Below are positions 34,441 to 41,335 of a DNA stretch of 41,335 nt, piece after piece. Where the stretch lies: positions 502,977-544,311 of the forward strand of contig NW_014577180.1 in the NCBI RefSeq assembly GCF_000485595.1. The letters run 5' to 3'. Position 1 is the first letter of the stretch. Each line of letters begins with the position of its first letter. The notes beneath the pieces are model-generated. The model was given only the letters and a program-made list of their open reading frames with translations, was not told the origin of the DNA and made no database searches. Position numbers and translations under genes: made by a program. The DNA is from Priapulus caudatus (Eukaryota > Priapulida > Priapulimorpha > Priapulimorphida > Priapulidae).

Positions 34441-35487
34441 CACGCATGCGAATCATTCGATTCACGCATCGAATCATTTCGATTCACGCATCGAATCATT
34501 CGATGCATCATTCGATGCTGTGAATCGAATGATTCGATGGCGCGAATCGAATGATTCGATGCATCATTCGATTCACGCATCGAATGATTCGATTCACAGC
34601 ATCGAATCATTCGATTCACGCATCGAATGAGTGCACTCGAATCATTCGATGCGTGAATCGAATGATTCTCGATGCGTGATCGAATGATTCGATGCGTGAA
34701 TCGAATGATTCGTGATGCGTGAATCGAATGAGAACTCGATCATTCGATTCACGCATCGAAATCATTCGATGTCACGCATTCGAATCATTCGATTCACGGC
34801 ATCGAATCATTCGGATGCATCATTCGATGCGTGAATCGAATGATTCGATGCGTGAATCGAATGATTCGATGCGTGAATCGAATCGATTCGCATGCATCAT
34901 TCGATTCACGCATCGATCATTCGATTCACGCATGCGAATCATTCGATTCACGCATCGATCATTCGATGCATCATTCGATGCGTGGAATCGAATGATTCGA
35001 TGCGCGAATCGGAATGCATTCGATGCTTCATTCGCATTCACCGCATCGAATCATTCGATGTTCACGGCCATCGAATCATTCGATTCACGCATCGAATACA
35101 TTCGATGCTCATCGAATTGGATTCGATGCGATGCGTGAATCGAATGATTCGATGCCGTGAATCGAATGATTCGATGCGTGAATCGAATGATTCGATGCGT
35201 GAATCGAATGATCGCATGCGTGCAATCGAATGATGTGATGCATCATTCGATTCACGCATCGAATCATTCGATTCACGCATCGAATCATTCGATTCACGCA
35301 TCGATACTGATGCATCGAATGATATCGCGATGCGTGAATCGAATGATTCGATGCGTGATCGAATGGATTCGATGCTGAATCGAATGATGCTCGAATCATT
35401 CGCGATTCACGCATCGAATGTATTCGATTCACGCATCGAATGATGCATCGAATTCATTCGATTCACGCATCGAATGAATTTGAATCG
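34441..35487. repeat. 1 kb 21-bp palindromic satellite with orientation switches
   Basis: The unit CGAATCATTCGATTCACGCA+T recurs with a clear 21-base period (for example 35240-35300); blocks of its reverse complement (ATGCGTGAATCGAATGATTC) alternate with it (for example 35121-35215). Each unit is itself nearly palindromic (CATCGAAT-C-ATTCGATG). Switch points often read GATGCATC. Frames rich in Ile, Arg, His, Ser, Met and Asn on both strands are repeat translations. Confidence 0.95.
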
Positions 35488-35711
35488 AATTTATGAAACA
35501 GAATACACACCATAGGTTTTGACACCTCATATTGCATAGGCGGCGTCATGAAGTGTATTCGGTTAAATATCTTCGATAACGATTATGGGGGAAAAATAAA
35601 TTTACTATATGTGCATCTACCCACACGTCGTTGTCGTTCATTTGTGTGCGTGATAGCTTTAGTATATTAGCTTTAGTCATGAATAACGAAAGTTCATACT
35701 CTATTTCAAAT
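35488..35711. other. spacer without recognised feature
   Basis: Non-repetitive AT-rich sequence after the satellite. Nothing recognised. Confidence 0.4.
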
Positions 35712-35757
35712 TCTCTCTCTCTCACTCTCCGTCACACACACAACACAAACACACACA

Positions 35758-35812
<55 letters not shown>

Positions 35813-35992
35813 TCCTGCTCTCTCTCTTCTCACACACACACACACACGTACACACACGCTGGCACACGACACACACAGCACACAACACACACACACACAC
35901 ACACTACACACAGCACACACACACACACGTCACACAGCACACACACACACCACCATTGCCGTGCGGCACACAATGCGGCGCGCACACCTTTA

Positions 35993-36045
<53 letters not shown>

Positions 36046-36048
36046 ACA
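35712..36048. repeat. (CT)n and (CA)n compound microsatellite
   Basis: Two clean CT runs (35762-35808 and 35994-36042) flank interrupted CA sequence. It adjoins the 41-bp minisatellite. Confidence 0.95.
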
Positions 36049-36400
36049 TACACATCCCATATCACTCTCTACTGTTTGAAGCCAGGGTCCTACCATCCCA
36101 TATCACACTCTACTGTTTGAAGCCAGGGTCCTACCATCCCATATCACTATCTACTGTTTGAAGGCAGGGTCCTACCATCCCATATCTCTCTCTCTACTGT
36201 TTGAAGTCAAGCTTCTACCATTTCATATCACACTCTACTGTTTGAAGTCAAGCTTCTACCGTCCCATATCACCCTCTACTGTTTGAAGCCAGGGTCCTAC
36301 CATCCCATATCACTCTCTACTGTTTGAAGCCAAGCTTCTACCATTTCATATCACTATCTACTAAATGAAGCCAAGTTTCTATCGTCCCATACCAGTCTCT
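36049..36400. repeat. 41-bp minisatellite, left arm (about 8 units)
   Basis: Units start CTACTGTTTGAAG and repeat at exactly 41 bases in the first units (ACTGTTTGA at 36071, 36112 and 36153). Two subtypes occur: one with GCCAGGGTCCTACCATCCCA and one with GTCAAGCTTCTACCATTTCA. The last unit changes to CTACTAAATGAAG and runs into TACCAGTCTCTATCATAAAC. The reverse complement of the same minisatellite forms 37331-37915. Confidence 0.95.
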
Positions 36401-37330
36401 ATCATAAACTATGTCTTTATACGTATGTAGATTTTTAGAATTGTATCTCAACTCGTTCGCTCCACGTGATAGTAACTGCACTTTCTTACCGGCAGTATGG
36501 TCGCGCCTGTGTAAGGCTATGGGCATTACCGTGCGTAAATAATAGCTAATTAATTAGACTAATCGTGCGTCATAAACTCGAAATTTACGGGGATGATAGC
36601 AAATACGTGTGTCATTATGTATATAGAATTCTAGAAACGTAACTCAAATCGTTCGTGCCATATGATAGTCAATACCCTTGCCAGCCGCGTATAGCAGTGC
36701 GTATATTAGCCTATGAGCAGCAATACCGGGCGTGTATATTTGCTAAATATATAGGCTAATCGTACGTCAATAAACTGGAAACTCACAGGGATTATGGCTA
36801 CGACATGTGTCTACAGGCATGTAGAATTCTAAAATTATAACTCACCTCGTTCGCAAGATATGATAGTGAAATACACTTTCCTACCGGTTATAGACGCATG
36901 CGTATATTAGCCTATGAGCGATACCGGGCGTATACATTTGGTAATTAATTAGACTAATCGTGCGTCAATTAACTGTAAATTCACAGAGCTTATAGCTTAC
37001 ACATGTGTCATTACGTATGTATAATTATAGAAACGTAACTCAAATGGTTCGTGCCATATGATAGTCAATACACTTGCCTGCCGCGTATAGCAGTGCGTAT
37101 ATATTAGCCTATGAGCGATACCTAGCGTGAATATTTGCAAATTATTTAGACTAAGCGTACGTCAATAAACTGGAAACTCACAGGAATTATTGCAACTCGT
37201 TGGCGAGATATGATAGTTAAATACACTTTTCTACCGGCCATAGCCGCATGCGTAGCCTATGGGCGTTACCGCGCATACATATTTGCTAATTAATTATTAT
37301 TAATTATTGTTATTATTGTTAAGCATTTTT
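36401..37330. repeat. 197-bp tandem repeats, central core of the composite
   Basis: The marker CTAATCGTGCGTCA or its variants begins at 36559, 36756, 36954 and 37151, giving periods of 197, 198 and 197 bases. Each unit includes GTAACTCAAATCGTTCGTGC, CATATGATAGT, CCGCGTATAGC and TAGCCTATGAGCG. Units differ by point changes and small deletions. The outer edge of the core (36401-36435) is complementary to 37331-37365. Confidence 0.93.
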
Positions 37331-37915
37331 CAAAAAATCTACATACGTATAAAGACATGGTTTGTGATAGAGACTGGTATGGGACGATAGGAACTTGGCT
37401 TCATTCAGTAGATAGTGATATGAAATGGTAGAAGCTTGGCTTCAAACAGTAGAGAGTGATATGGGATAGTAGGACCTTGGCTTCAATCAATAGATAGTGA
37501 TATGAAATGGTAGAAGCTTGGCTTCAAACAGTAGAGAGTGATATGGGATAGTAGGACCTTGGCTTCAATCTGTAGAGAGTGATATGTGACGGTAGGACCC
37601 TGGCTTCAAACAGTAGAGAGTGATGTGGGATAGTAGGACCTTGGCTTCAATCAATAGATAGTGATATGAAATGGTAGAAGCTTGGCTTCAAACAGTAGAG
37701 GGTGATATGGGATGGTAGGACCCTGGCTTCAATCTGTAGATAGTAATATAGGATGATAAGATCATGGCTTCAATCAGTGGATAGTGATATGTGATGGTAG
37801 GACCTTGGCTTCAAACCGTAGATATTGAGATGAAATGGTAGAAGCTTGGCTTCAATCACTAGAGAGTGACATGTGACGGTAAGACCTTGTCTTCAATGGA
37901 TAGAGACTGGTGGGA
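37331..37915. repeat. 41-bp minisatellite, right arm, inverted (about 13 units)
   Basis: This is the reverse complement of the left-arm repeat. It opens AATCTACATACGTATAAAGA, complementary to 36412-36431, and continues with units ending CTTCAAACAGTAG or CTTCAATCAATAG. The AGAAGCTTGGCTTC and AGGACCTTGGCTTC subtypes largely alternate, giving an 82-bp higher-order period. Confidence 0.94.
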
Positions 37916-37975
37916 CCTATGGGCATTACCGAGCGTGAACAATAGCTAATTAATTAGACTAATCGTGCGTCAGGT
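37916..37975. repeat. detached fragment of the 197-bp core unit
   Basis: CCTATGGGCATTACCGAGCG...GACTAATCGTGCGTCA matches 36517-36572 almost exactly and in the same orientation, although it lies outside the inverted right arm. Confidence 0.9.
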
Positions 37976-38002
37976 GTACGTGTTTGTGTTGTGTGTGTGT
38001 GA

Positions 38003-39628
38003 AACACATAAATAACCATATTTACCGAAACACACACATATACCTATACATACACCTATACGCATGCATGAAATGTATAGTCCAGAAATTGACATTATTG
38101 ATATTTATGTTATGTAGTTATGATATTTGCATGCTTTACCAACGCAAGCATTACGTGATCATTTTCGAACCCATGCTGGACAAATTATAATAAAGTCACA
38201 GATGCAATTAATGGTGGCAGCTAACAGGTTGCATCCAGAATTAACGTATGTATGGTGCGTAGTAATGGTTCTTTTTCTACGAAAATCTACGAACCGAATT
38301 TTAACTGCTCCTCTGTCGTCGCATATTCGGCATAGGTATGGATATACGTAACGACTCAACAATTTATATCGAGTATAAATAGAAGCTCGATGCTCTCCTA
38401 ACAAAGGGTGTTCTCGTTTACTGTCGTAATACAGCGAAAATTCTATAGCGCGTACCAATGGTGCGACGATTTGCGAGCAAGACTGGATTGCTACATTCAT
38501 TGCCCAGTGATTGATACTAGAAACGGCTTAACCGAAATTCAAGTTCGTTGAATTTCCACATACAGAGTAGATCGAGATTTAGTGCATCGGCATCATTTTC
38601 CTCTCTGTATGCAGGTACGGGCGAATACCGTCATGGCTGCCGCCAAGCTTCCGGTGCGACCACATTTACGCTAACGTACCAGTATAAAATGTCAAGCCAA
38701 TACGCATGAGCTTATCGATCACTGATGGGTGGAAACGGCGCGTAGACTAATTCTACTTCACTTGTTAGTGGATTATCATTAGCCGATAGCAATTAACGGA
38801 AAATGCAATGGGGAAAACGAAAATCGATCGCATAACAATATCTAAACGCTTTGTTCACTTAAAGCTATCGACACGATTTGCGTTACATACGCGGTTGTAT
38901 GGCGTAGAGATGATGGAATAAGGCTAATGTGAACTCGCCTAGCTTCAACTGTGTGGGAAAAGCAGCGCGATAAATGGAAATAATTATTGTTTTACTAGTC
39001 ATATAGTAAGTAGGTGACAAGCATTTTTGCCCTATTTGTGGTACATATAGAAATATATGATGACCAAACCGTCTTGTTAGCATGAGAGGCGAGACTTATA
39101 TTCATCACACCATAAAAACGCAGATATAGAAACCGAGAACACATCAATATAACATAATAGAGATCGAGGTTTATGCTGACTTTGCACATTTAATTTAAGA
39201 TGGTAGGGTCTGAACGCGGTCATTAATCATCGTTATCAGATGGCAGCTCGCCATCCCGTAATGAATAGCTCTTATCATTTAAAGCAATTTGACGCATTCT
39301 GACCCACTTCAGTCATCTTTATACATAAGATAGGAGTCACTGCGTTTCTTCCTCTTTATATTTGTCTGCGCGCTATTCATTAATGCTGTGCTTATCAACA
39401 AGCAGATTCGGCTTAAACCTTAGTTATACGCTTGCTATACCATGGCGCCTTTCTCACATTCACATCTTTTTTTATCTCGTCTGCTTATAAAACATTAAAA
39501 ATTCATGACAAAATTGACATATTTTAAAACTATTTCCTGATTAAATAAGGCATTTGTAAATTATGACATCTCTGTATATTCTGACATATACAGAAATACA
39601 TCACGTACCTTTGTCTTTATTAACTCCT
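38003..39628 (+). repeat. block B, copy 2
   Basis: Same sequence as 31535-33172, in the same orientation, preceded by a short GT run instead of the CA array. Indels are the main difference. It is followed by (TA)n(GA)n and then block A copy 2, so the order here is B A rather than A B. Confidence 0.92.
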
Positions 39629-39672
39629 CTATATATATATATATATATATATAAGAGAGAGAGAAAGAGAGA
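39629..39672. repeat. (TA)n(GA)n junction between block B and block A copies
   Basis: TA units (39630-39653) change to GAGAGAGAGAAAGAGAGAG, combining the TA tract that follows block B copy 1 with the GA tract that precedes block A copy 1. Confidence 0.93.
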
Positions 39673-41270
39673 GAATATGGGAGAGAGAGATATAGAGGGA
39701 CACGTGTTTATCTCAAAAACCTTTTTACAGTCATATTAAACTTTGCGACACATTAATTATGTTTTGATTTTCTCCACAACTACTCTACGACGTTATTCAA
39801 TATAACCGCACGTATCTCCCAATATACCCTCGGCAATGTGAATGACGTTTTCTGATCACGTATTAACTTTAAAATAAATAGGATTTCTTCATGAGCGCCA
39901 CCAGCGGCAATTCCCGCGGGGCCGTGGCGTTCTTTGATCGATGCTATGTTAGGGAAAAAGCCACGATAGATTTTCAATACTATGTTTCATATACACATAC
40001 ATAAGCAATAAACCTTAACCGTAAATGATTGCTGAAGAAAAATGTCATCAAGCGGCGATGCTCTCCGGAGACGTGTATACTATCTGGGTTCATATACTAT
40101 ATTATTGGAGAATATTATCGCATACACTGAGGCGATATTCTTCCGCGCGGAATAGTGAGGTCGGGGCAGAAAACAACTAATATCTGTGAAAAGTTGACTC
40201 AATGTAACCTATAGGTTACCCACGGCCCCGCTAACTATTTGTCAGCGGTATCTAGGCAACGGAAGCTGCAACGATTCTCTCGAGGCAACCGTGCAGCAGC
40301 AGCAGAGGATGCTATAGAGCGCGCGTGATGCGTTATGTTTCTCCGCCGTTAATTTCTAGTCTTATATACAATCATCAATCTTCGCTCGAGATAGTCACCC
40401 TGTTTCAATAAAATTCGACCGCATTGTGTCAACATTCGCTTAGCAAGGACACGTTGCTGCTTCAATGTTCAATGTTCAATGCTGGTAATCGACCAAGAAG
40501 ACAAACCTCGCGACCGCACGCAATTATAACGTGCTCCCCCCCCCCACACAGACACACACATGCTATAGCTTCTGCTGCGAGCCCGCGTCTTAGCGCGCAC
40601 GCGGACCGTTGTCACTCGTTATAACACCTGGCTCGAATATCATCGCAGATTCCTACGATACCAAGAGCTAATAATATATAAAAAGATAAATATATTAAAA
40701 AAGGTATATATAATAAAAGGTAAATATAAGTAATATAAGTAATAAGTTGTATAAGTAGTATAAGTAATAAGTCATAATAAAGGTAAATATGATAAAAGGT
40801 ATTATTAGCTCTTGACATTACGTAAATAGCAGCAGCTGCACCGGTGGCGCCACTCTCACGTAGCGGAAGAAATGCGAGCCGAGTACTTGCACAGGTCAGT
40901 GTCGTACATAGGATAAATATTTGCGAGAATTCACGCCGGATGATGAAGATATTACGTTGCCGAGGCACCGGGAGGAGATTCCTCGTCAAACACGCCGCGC
41001 GTTAGAGCCGCTATCGTAAGGCAACCCTCGGGGACGACGTAGGCACGGTCGCTAATTAGAAGTTATGTTATTAGAATCACGACTGGCATGCGTGCAACTG
41101 TCGGCGCCGTATTTTACTGGTTTCGTCGAGCATATATAAGCATAAATGATGCAGTACGGTAATTGATAGTGGCGGGACGATCTCTCCAGTCTAATGGCTA
41201 GCGCTGCAAAGAAGTCCGCGGGAGCGCGTAATTACCATATACGAACGATAGCTCGAGCACAGCACCGACG

Positions 41271-41274
<4 letters not shown>
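39673..41274 (+). repeat. block A, copy 2
   Basis: Near-identical to 29785-31387 in the same orientation, including the palindrome GTAACCTATAGGTTAC (40204-40219) and the 153-bp inverted-repeat element. Differences are mainly single-base indels such as TTCCCGCGGGGCCGTGG against TTCCGCGGGCGTGG. Confidence 0.92.
40662..40814. mobile_element. 153-bp AT-rich MITE-like element in block A copy 2
   Basis: The 15-base termini CAAGAGCTAATAATA and TATTATTAGCTCTTG are perfectly complementary, and the total length is the same as in copy 1. Conservation in both copies shows only that it predates the duplication. Confidence 0.6.

Positions 41275-41335
<61 letters not shown>
41275..41335. repeat. (CA)n array at the window end
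   Basis: Uninterrupted CA dinucleotides reach the window edge. They correspond to the CA array at 31388, after which block B would be expected to follow outside the window. Confidence 0.96.

Noticed and set aside
34441-35487. CRISPR-like array
   Set aside because: The 21-bp units are contiguous, without unique spacers, and the rest of the window is clearly eukaryotic repeat DNA.

Overview
This window reads as non-coding, repeat-dominated DNA from a large animal genome. I find no protein-coding gene I can support. The long open frames are translations of microsatellites (GATA gives Ile-Tyr-Leu-Ser, CA gives Thr-His, GGGAT gives His-Pro-Ser); the few non-repetitive frames are short and show no recognisable domain or codon pattern. 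The content points to a eukaryote: tRNA-derived SINE-like units with A and B boxes, small inverted-repeat (MITE-like) elements, minisatellites, and very abundant di-, tetra- and pentanucleotide arrays. A marine invertebrate, perhaps a mollusc, is my guess from the repeat style only; confidence is low.

Layout. 1-8.3 kb: an interspersed repeat (family E here) in copies flanked by (GATA)n on its left and (GGGAT)n on its right, a CCGTAA-type hexamer array at 1.56-1.83 kb, a CA-rich block at 4.4-5.1 kb and degraded repeat sequence at 5.6-6.4 kb. 8.3-15.2 kb: mostly sequence seen once in the window, with a clean 453-bp MITE-like element (10771-11223, TTAA at both ends), a TAC/TAG trinucleotide block and a perfect 21-bp hairpin at 14.2 kb. 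15.2-27 kb: two related long families, D (15.2-16.9, 17.7-18.5 and inverted at 23.9-25.2 kb) and C (22.1-23.9 and 25.2-26.9 kb), separated by about 3.3 kb of GATA, GGAT and CATA arrays containing a 49-C run; a 25-N gap lies at 17686-17710. 27-29.4 kb: ACTC repeats, then sequence without an identified feature. 29.4-41.3 kb: two blocks, A (about 1.6 kb) and B (about 1.65 kb), occur in the order A B - spacer - B' A', all in the same orientation. The spacer holds a GATA array, a short palindromic element, a 21-bp orientation-switching satellite of about 1 kb, and an unusual composite: a 41-bp minisatellite, four to five 197-bp tandem units, then the same 41-bp minisatellite inverted.

No genes can be said to work together here. 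The most notable biology candidate is the fold-back-like composite at 36.05-37.97 kb beside the 21-bp palindromic satellite. A serious caution applies throughout: duplicated blocks differ mainly by single-base insertions and deletions, some stretches look like uncorrected long-read sequence, and a 25-N placeholder is present, so part of the duplication may be assembly artefact. Block boundaries were aligned by eye and should be read as accurate to roughly 10-30 bases unless exact motifs are given.
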